64,000 bases of DNA from Halobacillus ihumii (GCF_902726645.1 NZ_CACVAO010000001.1:4102636-4166635); one strand, 5' to 3'. Counted from the first letter of the stretch, positions 46,948-56,686 are shown. Notes: generated from the sequence alone by a model not told the origin. Translations and numbers: made by a program.

Positions 46948-49209
46948 ATGGATGAATCCACCCTTAAAGATTGGACCAGTCTGGATGCAATACCTCCCAT
47001 AACAGAAATTGAAGCATTAAAACTGATGGATGATCAGGTTGAACTCGATCAGGACATCAAAGTACGTCTTTACATCGTGCTTGCATACTATCGCATGCAG
47101 CGTCATCAAGATAAGGATCCACTTGCTGATCAGTTTATTGAGGAGGCTCGGATCATTCAACCTGATAACTCTTTAGTTCGTGATCTATACGAATCCATTC
47201 AGCTGTTAAGAGCTTATCGGATTTTGAGGGACACGCCCTATGAACAATGGCTGCTTCACGAAACAGACCACGATTCTACTAAAGGGAAAAAAGCCCGAGT
47301 TATGTACAATGATGTGGATGCGGTCCAGCAACAGTGGGATGAAGAGCTTGCGACGAAAACTTTAATTGATGCCACCAGTCATAGACTCAAACTTTATCAG
47401 GAAGTATATGAGCACCTTTCATCTTTAAAAGCAATTCTAGCTGAGGCTCTCGATTCCATAGAGCATCGCCGTATTCACATCCCGGTAAAACAAGTAAATG
47501 AAAAGGCGAGAAAGCTTACTGAATATCAGGGGGAACTGTATCAACGTTTGCCATCATTTTTAACGGTATCCGTCGATCTCAATCCAATTGAATCACTTGA
47601 AAACATGGTAGGATTGCAAGACGTAAAAAAATATATGACGAGATACTATCAATTTTTAAAATATCAGCAGCAGCGCAGAAGTTTTGGCTTCTCTATGGTG
47701 GATGACCCTGGGCTTCACATGATAATTACAGGGAACCCCGGCACTGGGAAAACAACGATCGCCCGCTTACTGGCGAATATCTATTACGATTTGGGTATCC
47801 TTGATACGAGAGAAGTAGTAGAGGTTAATCGTTCCCATCTCGTCGGCTCATACGTAGGTCAAAGTGAAGAAAACACACTCAATTACGTTCAACAGGCAGT
47901 CGGTGGTGTGTTATTTATTGATGAAGCTTATAGTTTGAAGCGAGAGGGCCAAACAGGAAACGACTATGGTCAGGCTGTTATCGATACGCTTGTATCGGCG
48001 ATGACGAGCAAGGAATATGGCGGGAAATTTGCTGTTATTCTAGCTGGATACCCCGAAGAAATGAGACAATTTCTATGGTCCAACACGGGTTTGCGCAGCA
48101 GGTTTCCGGAGCAGAATCATATTGAACTCCCAGATTATCAAATGAATGAGCTCCTGGAAATAGCTGAATCAATCGCCCTTGAGAATGACTTCTTTTTTAC
48201 CGAAAAGGCACTAAGACTATTTGAAACACTCATTGAAAAAGAGCGAGTGGATGAGTCATTCGGCAATGCGCGAACTGTGCGTAACCTCGTGTTAAAAACA
48301 ATTTTCCAAAAAGGTGCCTCCGAACAGTTAGAGGATAAACATCATTGGCTGGATCATATGAGGATTCAAGAAAAAGATTTAAGCTTTGATGATAATCCTG
48401 ACGAAACATCGACATCACCTATGGAGCGTCTGAAGTCACTGATTGGCTTAAGCAATGTAAAAGAAGAAGTGAAAAAGCTTTCAGCATTTGTACACTCTCA
48501 ACAAAAAAGAAAAGAACGCGGCTACCCAGTTGTACCGATCCAGCTCCACTCCGTGTTTTTTGGAAATCCGGGTACAGGGAAAACAACTGTTGCAGATATC
48601 TATGCACAAGTTTTAAAAGAATGCGGGTTGTTAAAACGAGGACATGTTGTGGTCGTCTCTAGAAGTGATCTCGTTGCCGGCTATGTTGGTCAAACAGCTA
48701 TCAAGACAAAGCGGAAAATTCGTGAAGCTTTAGGCGGTGTGCTTTTTATCGATGAAGCCTATGGATTATATAATGGCGGGCGTGATGATTTTGGCAAAGA
48801 GGCGATAGAAACGTTAGTAGACGAGATGACGCGCCATAATGAGAACCTTGTCGTTATATTAGCGGGCTACCAACAAGAGATGAAGCAATTGATTGCCAGC
48901 AATCCCGGGTTATCATCACGCTTTAAAAAATATTTGTTTTTTCCAGATTATGATGAACAGCAACTGTTGGACATGTTAATCTATCAAACTTCACAGTATG
49001 GATATGAACTGTCCGAAGAAGTTGAACCCTATTTATTACATCAGTTTCAATCACATAAAATAGAGGGAAATGGTCGTTTTATCAATAATTTAGTCAATGA
49101 AGCGATTCAGTATCAGGCCATCCGTTTAATGGAAGAAGATAGTGACAGTTGGAACACGCTCACACTAAATGATTTAACAAATGCATGGCATAACGTTCGA
49201 AGGGAGTAG
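46948..49209 (+). CDS. Tandem SpoVK/CbbX-like AAA+ ATPase
   Basis: A 753-residue protein with a helical N-terminal region (1-205, TPR-like look) and two complete CbbX/SpoVK AAA+ modules. First: Walker A GNPGTGKTT (262-270), Walker B GGVLFIDEAYSLKREG, arginine finger NTGLRSRFP. Second: Walker A GNPGTGKTT (539-547), Walker B GGVLFIDEAYGLYNGG, finger NPGLSSRFK. Both look catalytically competent. It resembles EccA/CbbX tandem proteins and is a large relative of SpoVK at 29822. B. subtilis has nothing here between tlp and yneP. GGAAGGGATG precedes the ATG. Probably a protein-remodelling machine; target unknown. Confidence 0.8.
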   Translation: MDESTLKDWTSLDAIPPITEIEALKLMDDQVELDQDIKVRLYIVLAYYRMQRHQDKDPLADQFIEEARIIQPDNSLVRDLYESIQLLRAYRILRDTPYEQWLLHETDHDSTKGKKARVMYNDVDAVQQQWDEELATKTLIDATSHRLKLYQEVYEHLSSLKAILAEALDSIEHRRIHIPVKQVNEKARKLTEYQGELYQRLPSFLTVSVDLNPIESLENMVGLQDVKKYMTRYYQFLKYQQQRRSFGFSMVDDPGLHMIITGNPGTGKTTIARLLANIYYDLGILDTREVVEVNRSHLVGSYVGQSEENTLNYVQQAVGGVLFIDEAYSLKREGQTGNDYGQAVIDTLVSAMTSKEYGGKFAVILAGYPEEMRQFLWSNTGLRSRFPEQNHIELPDYQMNELLEIAESIALENDFFFTEKALRLFETLIEKERVDESFGNARTVRNLVLKTIFQKGASEQLEDKHHWLDHMRIQEKDLSFDDNPDETSTSPMERLKSLIGLSNVKEEVKKLSAFVHSQQKRKERGYPVVPIQLHSVFFGNPGTGKTTVADIYAQVLKECGLLKRGHVVVVSRSDLVAGYVGQTAIKTKRKIREALGGVLFIDEAYGLYNGGRDDFGKEAIETLVDEMTRHNENLVVILAGYQQEMKQLIASNPGLSSRFKKYLFFPDYDEQQLLDMLIYQTSQYGYELSEEVEPYLLHQFQSHKIEGNGRFINNLVNEAIQYQAIRLMEEDSDSWNTLTLNDLTNAWHNVRRE

Positions 49210-49218
49210 TCATAAGAA

Positions 49219-49644
49219 ATGAAACAAAACAGGACTACAATCAAGGTACGCTATCAGGAAACAGATATGATGGGGGTAGTGTACCACGCAAATTATTTAG
49301 TATGGTTTGAGATAGGACGAACAGCATTTATTGAAGATCTTGGCTTTAAATACCATGAAATTGAGCAGCGAGGGGTTTACTCTCCTGTAGTGGATGTATC
49401 GATCCATTATCAAAAACCTGTCCGTTATGGTGATGATGTCCACGTGCTGACATGGGTAGAAGCGTATGATGGACTTCGAATCACCTATGGTTATGAAGTG
49501 AGACACGAGAGTGGAGAAGCTGCTGTGAAGGGTACAACTAAACATGTGATTGTAAAGCAGGAGAGCTTCCGTCCGGTTTCAATACGCAGAAGCTTTCCCG
49601 AATGGCATGAAGCCTATCTTCAATCCATGGAGTCAGAAGCGTAA
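49219..49644 (+). CDS. yneP: Hotdog thioesterase YneP
   Basis: A 141-residue YbgC/4-hydroxybenzoyl-CoA thioesterase-type protein: VRYQETDMMGVVYHANYLVWFE holds the catalytic Asp region. Ends TAATG overlapping the yneQ start. Likely acyl-CoA hydrolase. Confidence 0.92.
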   Translation: MKQNRTTIKVRYQETDMMGVVYHANYLVWFEIGRTAFIEDLGFKYHEIEQRGVYSPVVDVSIHYQKPVRYGDDVHVLTWVEAYDGLRITYGYEVRHESGEAAVKGTTKHVIVKQESFRPVSIRRSFPEWHEAYLQSMESEA

Positions 49645-49952
49645 TGGCCTTTGGTGTAAAAAGACAGGAATTGCAACAGTGGAAAAGACGGGTTCAAAAC
49701 GGAGAGGTTGCTTTCTTAACTCATTACTGGATTGATGAAAGGTTCCCTGGCTGTGATACAGTAACGAAGGCAGGCTGTTCAGACATTAATAAATTAATCG
49801 AGTGGGGAAAACAGTATAAATTGCAGAAAGAATGGATTCATCAAGATCCTTCTTACCCGCATTTTGATCTATTTGGGGCCCGACAATATTCTATCTTAGC
49901 AAGCGAGAACCAATGGGACCAAATTAGACGATTTTCGTTAGATAAAAAGTAG
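49644..49952 (+). CDS. yneQ: Hypothetical protein YneQ
   Basis: A 102-residue protein (EVAFLTHYWIDERFPGCDTV, PHFDLFGARQYSILASENQW) matching the YneQ family by sequence feel and position. One-base overlap with yneP implies coupled translation. Function unknown. Confidence 0.88.
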   Translation: MAFGVKRQELQQWKRRVQNGEVAFLTHYWIDERFPGCDTVTKAGCSDINKLIEWGKQYKLQKEWIHQDPSYPHFDLFGARQYSILASENQWDQIRRFSLDKK

Positions 49953-49976
49953 ACGCCGTCGCGTGACGGCGTCTAT
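49951..49976. terminator. Bidirectional terminator between yneQ and yneR
   Basis: AGACGCCGTC / GACGGCGTCT stem with a short T-rich tail. Confidence 0.7.
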
Positions 49977-50266
49977 TGTTTTTCATACTTAAATGCAGGT
50001 TCATCCCACTTTTCATCTAATTGAACTTTTAATGAATGCTGATCAAAGTACCATTCGTCATCTTTTTCAATGAAGTATTCAACATGGTTGACTTTCGCAG
50101 TGGCGAGAGGCTCTCTCATTTCATCTTCACGAATAGCCAGTGAGAAGCCTGGCTGCAGACCGCCCGCTCCTCCATAGCGAACATAGAACCGAATAGAGGT
50201 TTCCTCATTGATATCTAATTCATTCTCATACCATTTGGCTGCGTCTTCTGTTACAACTAAATTCAT
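49973..50266 (-). CDS. yneR: HesB/IscA-like protein YneR
   Basis: A 97-residue HesB-fold protein (NLVVTEDAAKWYENELDINE, VRYGGAGGLQPGFSLAI). It lacks the three iron-sulfur ligand cysteines of IscA, as YneR does. GAGGAG precedes the ATG. Confidence 0.9.
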   Translation of the reverse strand: MNLVVTEDAAKWYENELDINEETSIRFYVRYGGAGGLQPGFSLAIREDEMREPLATAKVNHVEYFIEKDDEWYFDQHSLKVQLDEKWDEPAFKYEKQ

Positions 50267-50355
50267 AAGTTCATCTCCTCATCTAAGCCTCGTATAACCT
50301 TGTCTATCCTTAAACGCAGCGAGATAAACATTCACAATAGAATGCACGTCCTGAC

Positions 50356-50601
50356 TTAACGTTCCGATTCTTCTTTGCTGCGATGATTGTGGAGTGGAAC
50401 TGGATCAAAGCCTCCTTTATGAAAGGGGTGGCATTTCAGCAGGCGCCGGATCGTCAAGTAAGTTCCTTTCAACAAACCAAATCTTCTCAGAGATTCAAGG
50501 CTATATTCTGAACAGGTCGGTTGAAAACGGCAAGAAGGTGGTGTCAACGGGCTGATAAACTTACGGTAGAACGTAATAGGTCCAATTAGGATATACTTCA
50601 T
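50356..50601 (-). CDS. yidD: Membrane protein insertion efficiency factor YidD
   Basis: An 81-residue YidD protein with [22 protein letters not shown] and [14 protein letters not shown], the conserved cysteine clusters. Peripheral membrane protein that helps YidC/Oxa1 insertion. Lies just downstream of folE2 (6 bases). Confidence 0.93.
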   Translation of the reverse strand: MKYILIGPITFYRKFISPLTPPSCRFQPTCSEYSLESLRRFGLLKGTYLTIRRLLKCHPFHKGGFDPVPLHNHRSKEESER

Positions 50602-50607
50602 GAGCTG

Positions 50608-51546
50608 TTACTTCGGTGTCTTTTCCTGTTTTTTGTCATAACTTAACGTAGCAACCGCATCATGTAAATGAATAGATTCTTCATTACGACAGCTCACCTC
50701 AAAAGCCTCCACAAAGCTATACTCATACAAATCAGCAGCAACAAGGCGGACAATATCTTCAACAAAGCGAGGATTCTCATAAGCTTGCTCTGTGACCATT
50801 TTCTCGTCCGGACGTTTTAACACAGGGTGAATTCTTGCACTGGCATTACTTTCTGCAGCTTCCAGTAAAGCAGCTTTCCAATCAGTTTGCTGTTCATCAA
50901 AGTCTTCAGTAAGCTTTACGCTCATTGATACATTTCCGCGCTGGTTATGAGCACTATATTCACTGATTTCTTTAGAGCAGGGACATAAAGTCGTTATTTT
51001 ACCAGTCAGCTCAACTGTTACATCATACCCCGTGTTTTGATCGTAAAGTACTTTGATTGTGGCATCGGCATGGTTCATTCCAGCTAAGTCAGAATAAGGA
51101 CCTTTTCTTTCGAAAAACCATGGGAAAGACACCTCAACTTCTGCATCTTCCTGTTTCAAGCGACCAGCCAGTTCTTTTGTAAACGCTTTTAACGTTTCAA
51201 TATCTATGGCAAATCCTTCACGGTGATACTTATCGAGCTGCTCAGTAAAACGGCTCATATTGGTTCCTTTGCTTCCTTGAGCGATCGAGGAGCCAAAAGA
51301 AAACGTTCCAATCGTCGTCTGAATTTGCGGTACGAGCTGACTCGGAATTTGAATGGGGTGTTTCACATTGGAAATGCCCACCATATCGATGTTAAATAAG
51401 AAATCCTTTTTGGAGTTTTGTAAATCCACCATTTTCTCTTTTTGTTCAGGTTTCGTACGGGGCCCTGGATCCACAGAGCCGAAAAGTTTATGTCGCTCCT
51501 TCTTTGAAGGGAGTTGTTTGTTTTTATTCAATTCAGTTTGATTCAT
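50608..51546 (-). CDS. folE2: GTP cyclohydrolase FolE2 (type IB)
   Basis: A 312-residue type IB GTP cyclohydrolase (DUF198) making dihydroneopterin triphosphate for folate. Characteristic LCPCSKEISEYSAHNQRG with the metal-binding cysteine, and RFVEDIVRLVAADLY. Type IB enzymes tolerate low zinc and are often Zur-controlled; I see no convincing Zur box upstream. Confidence 0.95.
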   Translation of the reverse strand: MNQTELNKNKQLPSKKERHKLFGSVDPGPRTKPEQKEKMVDLQNSKKDFLFNIDMVGISNVKHPIQIPSQLVPQIQTTIGTFSFGSSIAQGSKGTNMSRFTEQLDKYHREGFAIDIETLKAFTKELAGRLKQEDAEVEVSFPWFFERKGPYSDLAGMNHADATIKVLYDQNTGYDVTVELTGKITTLCPCSKEISEYSAHNQRGNVSMSVKLTEDFDEQQTDWKAALLEAAESNASARIHPVLKRPDEKMVTEQAYENPRFVEDIVRLVAADLYEYSFVEAFEVSCRNEESIHLHDAVATLSYDKKQEKTPK

Positions 51547-51695
51547 AGCGATGACTCCTTTTTTGACCTTCGTTATACGTCAAAGTATACAATATGTAAC
51601 AATAATTATACAATTTATTGCTTTGCCAATGTGTGTTCATTTTACACTTTTCAGAAGAAAAAAGTCTACAACAGTTCACCTGTCATAGACTTCTT

Positions 51696-52277
51696 TCACA
51701 TCCAAGTTATTTTTGGTTCCGTTTTGTTTATAATCCGCTTGATATTTGACAGGTGGCGATAGATCACGAAGATTGTAAATAGTGCGATAAGAATCGTTAA
51801 CCCATATTCCTGAAATATAATAGAAACAACGACTGAGACTATTCCAGTAATCATGGAAGATAGTGACACATACTTGCTCATATACAGGACGAGGAAGAAG
51901 GTTGCTAACATAATAATAAAAATAATCGGATTAATTCCTAACACGACACCAGCGGAAGTGGCGACCGCTTTCCCGCCTTTAAATCCTGCAAAAAGAGGAT
52001 ACGTATGTCCAATCACAGCAAATATTCCAATGATCAGAGTAATCACATCGGCTCCCATTAAAAGCGGCAAAGCCGTGGCGACCGTTCCCTTTAACATATC
52101 TGTACTGGTTACGAGCAATCCTGCTTTAATGCCTAATACCCGAAACGTATTAGTACCTCCAAGATTGCCGCTTCCATGCTCGCGAATATCGATACCGTAG
52201 CCTATTTTACCAACAAGCAGACCTGAAGGTATTGATCCAAGCAAATAAGCTATGATGATGTAAATGGCGTACTCCAT
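51696..52277 (-). CDS. plsY: Glycerol-3-phosphate acyltransferase PlsY
   Basis: A 193-residue membrane enzyme (YneS) that acylates glycerol-3-phosphate using acyl-phosphate. Three signature loops: [28 protein letters not shown] and [15 protein letters not shown]. The ATG at 52277 follows AAGGAG; the frame runs 16 codons further upstream. Confidence 0.95.
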   Translation of the reverse strand: MEYAIYIIIAYLLGSIPSGLLVGKIGYGIDIREHGSGNLGGTNTFRVLGIKAGLLVTSTDMLKGTVATALPLLMGADVITLIIGIFAVIGHTYPLFAGFKGGKAVATSAGVVLGINPIIFIIMLATFFLVLYMSKYVSLSSMITGIVSVVVSIIFQEYGLTILIALFTIFVIYRHLSNIKRIINKTEPKITWM

Positions 52278-52455
52278 GCTGTACAACTCCTTATGTCTTG
52301 AAGAATTGGGTAAGGGAGACTCCAATGGTACTTCCCTTTTTTATATAGTTTATCACTATATCTGGTGTGAAAGAACAACAAATTAACTGAGCCTGGAACC
52401 TGCTTTTATTTTCTTTACCCCTTACATCCTTTATGATTAGTCTAGAAAGGATCGT

Positions 52456-53712
52456 ATGAATATGAATCGTAAGAAAAAAGTATGGCTTTGGGTTTTTGCT
52501 GGATGTTTGCTGCTCGGTGCAATTATATGGTTATATCCATTCCCATCGAACGAAAAGATTGAGTTTTCCTCCTATGAACAACCTTTGTTTTATGAAGGAA
52601 AACGTTCGGAATTTCATGGGGTGATGAAAGATGAGCGCCTTTACATACCTATTGAATATGTACGACAGGCTTTGAATAAACCCGTCGTTTATGATCGGAA
52701 CAGTGATTCCATGATCGCTACTACGGTAGAGAATGTTTATCAAATTACCATTGGCAAGCCGTTTTATAAAAAGAATGATAGATTGATAGACATTACTTAT
52801 CGTGCTGTCCTCGAAACAGAGGAGAATCGATGGATCGCTGCGGAATTTCTTCAAACTATATATGCTTTATCTATTAAAACGTATCCAAATGGTGCTGTCC
52901 ATACCTTTTCGCAAGGGTTTGAAAAGAAAATAGCAAAGGTTAAGGCAGATGTAGAAGAGTATAAGCTTGCTGTCAGAAGCGAACCTACTGTAACGTCATC
53001 CTATTATACCAGTCTGCAAGGATTAGACAAGGTCACCGTTCTTATGGAGAAGCAGGATTTCTATCTTATTGTGACCCCTTCCGGTTATACAGGGTATGTT
53101 CCTAAAAGTTCTCTGCAGATTAAAGGTACCTCCACTGTACAAACTCAGAAAGAACGAGAAAAGAGAGAAGTGCCAGGCGAAGTCACCCACCCCATTCACC
53201 TTGCCTGGGACGGGATTTATACCGAACGTGCAAATCCAGAAGAGCTTCCTAACCGTCCTGGTATTACTGTGCTTTCTCCCACATGGTTCACCCTTGTTAA
53301 TGACAAAGGTGAAATTCACAGTCGTGCCTCCGCTTCCTATGTACAATCGGCCCATTCAAACGGAGATCAAGTGTGGGCGCTTTTTTCGAATGGCTTTGAT
53401 CCTGAATTAACTTCAAAAGTATTGCCGGCTTATCAGAAGAGGACAAAGATGGTCCATCAGCTGTTACGATTTGCAGAAAAGTATAACCTGGATGGAATTA
53501 ACCTGGATTTTGAAAATGTCTATCAGGAAGACGGCAAATGGTTTACACAATTTGTTAGAGAACTTACTCCCCGAGCCCATAATCAAGGGTTGGTTATTTC
53601 GGTAGATGTTACATTTATTTCTGATAGTTCTCAGTGGTCGGAATTTTATGAGCGGGCTGAATTGGTGGAAGCCGCTGACTACTTAATCGTAATGGCTTAC
53701 GACCAGCATTGA
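52456..53712 (+). pseudogene. GH18 glycosidase gene, 5' part, disrupted by prophage
   Basis: Codes for 418 residues: N-terminal membrane anchor (8-26), a copper-amine-oxidase-N-like stalk domain (about 35-140), an SH3-type segment (150-215) and a GH18 barrel from about 240 with catalytic LDGINLDFENVY. The barrel stops at VMAYDQH followed by TGA, where relatives continue DQHW and about 100 more residues. The stop lies at the junction with prophage DNA: CAT-TG reads into phage sequence in place of CAT-TGG. Related proteins are spore cortex or wall hydrolases. The 3' part should lie beyond the right end of the prophage. Confidence 0.8.
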
Positions 53713-53766
53713 AGGACTTCTCACGAAAGACCATTGATAAAAAGTCTCTATGACGGGATTTTTACA
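53700..53766. other. Prophage left attachment site region (attL)
   Basis: Junction of the GH18 reading frame with prophage DNA, probably at or near GACCAGCATTG (53700-53711). The serine integrase gene begins its 3' end less than 100 bases away, the normal layout for an integrase next to attL. The exact core cannot be fixed without the right junction. Confidence 0.6.
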
Positions 53767-53796
53767 TAAAAAAGACGACAGGTCAACGCCTGCCGC
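53767..53796 (-). terminator. Terminator of integrase gene
   Basis: On the minus strand GGCAGG-CGTTGA-CCTGTC followed by GTCTTTTTTAT. Confidence 0.6.
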
Positions 53797-53797
53797 T

Positions 53798-55339
53798 TCA
53801 ATAATACGTTATTTCTATTTCCATATTGTCGCCTTCACGTTTGTATTCGATTTTCTCAATCAACAACTTCAGGATTTCGTTTTTCTCCTTTACGCCCATT
53901 TCGTCACTAAACAATTCTTCAATATCAACTGATTCCCATTTTTTAAGACGGTCTTCTTTCGTAACACGGTTTATCAAATCGTGGTCTTTTTCAATTCTTT
54001 CGATTTCCTTCATAGCTTCGTAAATCTTTCCTTGCAGCGTACTTTTTCGGTCTTCATATTTTGATTTATTGATATGCCCGTCAATGTATAAATCGTCAAG
54101 ACGTTCGATTGATTCTTTTGTTTCTTCAACAATTCGTTCCTGAACGTTTATCAATTCTTGACCACTTTCCCGTTCTTCTTGTTGTTCTTCAAATTTCTGT
54201 TTGTCCAACACTTCTTCTTTATGACGAAGCATACTTTTATAAACGTAATCAAGAACAACTTCCTGCTTGCAGGTCTTGTTTGCTTTGCAAAAATCCTTGC
54301 CGTTATTTATAGGATTCATACATTTACGAACATAAATATAATAATCGTCTGTTTTTGCGGTTTTTGGATTCTTCTTTTGCTTACGAAAGGTTAAACCGCC
54401 GCCACAAACACCGCAGACCAATAAACCCGAAAGAATATGCGTTCCTTTCTTCGCCCGTGGACTGATTCGTTCTTGTTGCGCCATACGTTTCAAAATCAAT
54501 TCGTGTTGTTCTTTCGTTTTTACGGGTGTATGTTCGCCTTTGGTAGTAATCATTTCCTTTGGGTCACGTAATAACGTTTGATTTCCGACCCGCTTCGTTT
54601 TTCTATATTGGACGTATCCAAGCGTGAATTCACTTCTTAATAGATTGCGAACTTGGCATTTCCGCCAAATTGCGTTTGGTTTATTACTTGGCGGAGTATA
54701 CCCTTTTCTATTTAATGTAACGGCAATTTCTCTTGTTCCTTTGTGCTTTTCCAAGTAAAGATTCAATATGAGGTCATAGACTTTTTTCTTTTCGTTGTCT
54801 ATTTTAATTTTCTTGTCGTTTCGGTCGTATTTATACGGAAAAGGCGCACGTCCGTTCACATGCTTTCCATTTTTGACCGCCGTTATTTTACCGTTTTGTA
54901 AACGTCGCTTGATTGCACGATATTCCGAACGAGCAATGACGGATTCAAATTCGCTCATCATTTCGTCGGATTCGTTGTTCAGGTCGTAAACCTTTGTTGG
55001 CGTTAAAACCAACGTGTCGGAATCCTTCAGCGTTTCGGCGACCCTTCCCGAATCTATTTGCGAACCCCTTGTCAATCTGTCCCAAGCGACAACAACAACC
55101 GCTTCAAATGCGCCTGCTTCAATCATAGAAAGCAAGCCGACGAAAATTGGGCGTTTGTTTATCGAATCGGCGGAACTTACTTCTTCGAACCATTGCGTAT
55201 TTTGAAAACCTTCTTTTTCAAGAAATTCGCTTAATTGTTGCTTATGTTTGGTCAACGTATTTTCCGAATCGTCTTCGTCTTTACGTGATTTACGCACATA
55301 AACCGCAAGTTGTGAATTTTTGTGTAATCCTTCAATCAC
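53798..55339 (-). CDS. Large serine recombinase (phage integrase)
   Basis: A 513-residue serine integrase that would insert and excise the prophage at the GH18 gene. Catalytic Ser18 in VYVRKSRKDEDD, resolvase core to about 150 (VAWDRLTRGS), recombinase domain (TREIAVTLNRKGYTPPSNK), zinc-ribbon domain with CGVCGGGLTFRK and later C-C pair (CMNPINNGKDFCK), and a coiled-coil motif (400-470). Same class as SpoIVCA, which rebuilds sigK in sporulating Bacillus. GTG start at 55339 with AAAGGAA upstream. Confidence 0.95.
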   Translation of the reverse strand: MIEGLHKNSQLAVYVRKSRKDEDDSENTLTKHKQQLSEFLEKEGFQNTQWFEEVSSADSINKRPIFVGLLSMIEAGAFEAVVVVAWDRLTRGSQIDSGRVAETLKDSDTLVLTPTKVYDLNNESDEMMSEFESVIARSEYRAIKRRLQNGKITAVKNGKHVNGRAPFPYKYDRNDKKIKIDNEKKKVYDLILNLYLEKHKGTREIAVTLNRKGYTPPSNKPNAIWRKCQVRNLLRSEFTLGYVQYRKTKRVGNQTLLRDPKEMITTKGEHTPVKTKEQHELILKRMAQQERISPRAKKGTHILSGLLVCGVCGGGLTFRKQKKNPKTAKTDDYYIYVRKCMNPINNGKDFCKANKTCKQEVVLDYVYKSMLRHKEEVLDKQKFEEQQEERESGQELINVQERIVEETKESIERLDDLYIDGHINKSKYEDRKSTLQGKIYEAMKEIERIEKDHDLINRVTKEDRLKKWESVDIEELFSDEMGVKEKNEILKLLIEKIEYKREGDNMEIEITYY

Positions 55340-55373
55340 GACGAATCATTCCTTTCGTTTACTTATACATTAA

Positions 55374-55402
55374 ATTATATTGTAAACAAGATTACATTAC
55401 AA
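55374..55402 (-). promoter_or_regulatory. Integrase promoter with palindromic operator
   Basis: Minus strand -35 TTGTAA (complement of 55397-55402), 17-base spacer, -10 TATAAT (complement of 55374-55379). The spacer holds GTAAACAAGATTAC (55382-55395), one of six copies of the phage element. Confidence 0.6.
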
Positions 55403-56249
55403 GCGAAAAATAATTCGTCAAAATAACTTGTAAATAACCGCTTCGGCGTACTTACTTAATAGGAAAAGAGACATTGGCGTTCATGCCTTTGTCGCAGGAA
55501 TTCGAATTCAACCGTTACAATGCACCGTTCGAATAAAATGAAACGGGTTGGCGAAACGGTCAATGATTCGATTTCCAACTTTCGTATATGCCGACAAATC
55601 GGGTTGCGAAAGAATGTGAAATTGCAGCGCAAAAAAGCCGCTTCAGAAATTTAAAATTTAATACTTGTCAAGATTTCGTTTCACTTCGGGTTGTGAAATA
55701 CGTTTCATCACGGGATTGTGAAATGCGCTTCACAAGAACTAGAAATAACGTATTGAACGAAATCCATACGAACTAGAACCAATAATTATTGCTTTTAAGA
55801 AAACCAATAATTGCGAAGCAATTTCCCGAAAGGGATAATAACGCAAATTGAAGCGAATATTGATTTCGAATATCTTGACGTTAGAAACGAAAGTAACGTT
55901 ATAGACGTAAATTGAACGCATATTGAACGAATATATTGTCGGATATATTGACGTAAAAATAGCGTCAAAGACGTGAAAATAAGCGTCAAAAACATTGTCC
56001 GAAAATAACGTAAAAATAGGCGTTACTGACATTTTGGAATGACGTAATAATTGACGTAAAATTAACGTTTTATGGACGTATAATTGACGTTAAAAGAACG
56101 TTACAAAATACCGTCACGAAGGCGTTTATTGGCGTTAAATACGGTGCAAATTACGTTGGTTTTACGTTGGTGGATTACGTTTCAAATATACGTTGAATGC
56201 CGTCTTTGGACGACCGAATAAAATTTTTCATTTACGGGGGTTATTTGTT
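55403..56249. other. Prophage non-coding segment rich in ACGT and inverted repeats
   Basis: About 850 bases with no supported gene (a minus-strand frame at 55739-56032 has no ribosome site and low-complexity content). Two near-tandem units CGTTTCACTTCGGGTTGTGA and CGTTTCATCACGGGATTGTG start at 55677 and 55701, each an inverted repeat of TTTCA/TGAAA. From 55739 to 56200 I count 17 ACGT tetramers, mostly TGACGT or AACGT. Could be an origin, packaging site or regulator-binding array. Confidence 0.5.
55677..55725. repeat. Tandem inverted-repeat units
   Basis: Two 24-25-bp units, each GTTTCA...TGAAAT, followed by half-unit CGCTTCAC at 55726. Confidence 0.55.
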
Positions 56250-56651
56250 ATGGTAGATATGACGCAATTCAAAGAAACGCAAATTCAGGCAATCGGATAT
56301 TTGTCTATGCCGAAAAAGGCGGGAATGTCGTTTGACGAAATTGCTGAAGCTTGTGGCGTAAGTGTTCGACAATTGCACCGTTGGCGACAAAAACCTGAAT
56401 TCAAGCAGGCGATTGTTGAACAGTCGTTGAATAACGTTAAAGATGAAATTCCTGACGTATTGAGCGCACACAAAAAGCAAGCTGCAAAAGGTAACGTAAA
56501 GGCGATAGAGCTATTTTACAAGCTATTTGGACTATTGGTTGAAAAGCAGGAAATCGAACAAAACGTATCTAATAAAGATAAGGATAATGGCGACATTGAA
56601 AATGAACTATCTGAATTACGTGGGCTTATTGATGAAGCAAAGGGCGATTAA
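56250..56651 (+). CDS. Phage small terminase-like HTH protein
   Basis: A 133-residue protein with an N-terminal HTH (FDEIAEACGVSVRQLHRWRQ KP) and a helical region, matching the phBC6A51-type small terminase subunit that recognises the packaging site. ATG at 56250 follows ACGGGGG; the frame is open from 56193. Unusually it lies 5.4 kb before the large terminase and beside the ACGT-rich segment, which could hold the pac site. Confidence 0.7.
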   Translation: MVDMTQFKETQIQAIGYLSMPKKAGMSFDEIAEACGVSVRQLHRWRQKPEFKQAIVEQSLNNVKDEIPDVLSAHKKQAAKGNVKAIELFYKLFGLLVEKQEIEQNVSNKDKDNGDIENELSELRGLIDEAKGD

Positions 56652-56665
56652 TTATTGTCGCCTTC
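56642..56665 (+). terminator. Hairpin after small terminase gene
   Basis: GGCGA / TCGCC stem around the stop codon, weak T-run. Confidence 0.4.
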
Positions 56666-56686
56666 CCTTACATATAGACGCAAGAT

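Noticed and set aside
51547..51620. Zur box in front of folE2
   Set aside because: AT-rich dyads are present but none fits TCGTAAT-N-ATTACGA.
55739..56032. Minus-strand frame of 97 codons in the ACGT-rich segment
   Set aside because: No ribosome site, low-complexity Tyr/Phe/Ile content produced by the repeated ACGT and AT-rich bases, and overlap with repeated DNA.
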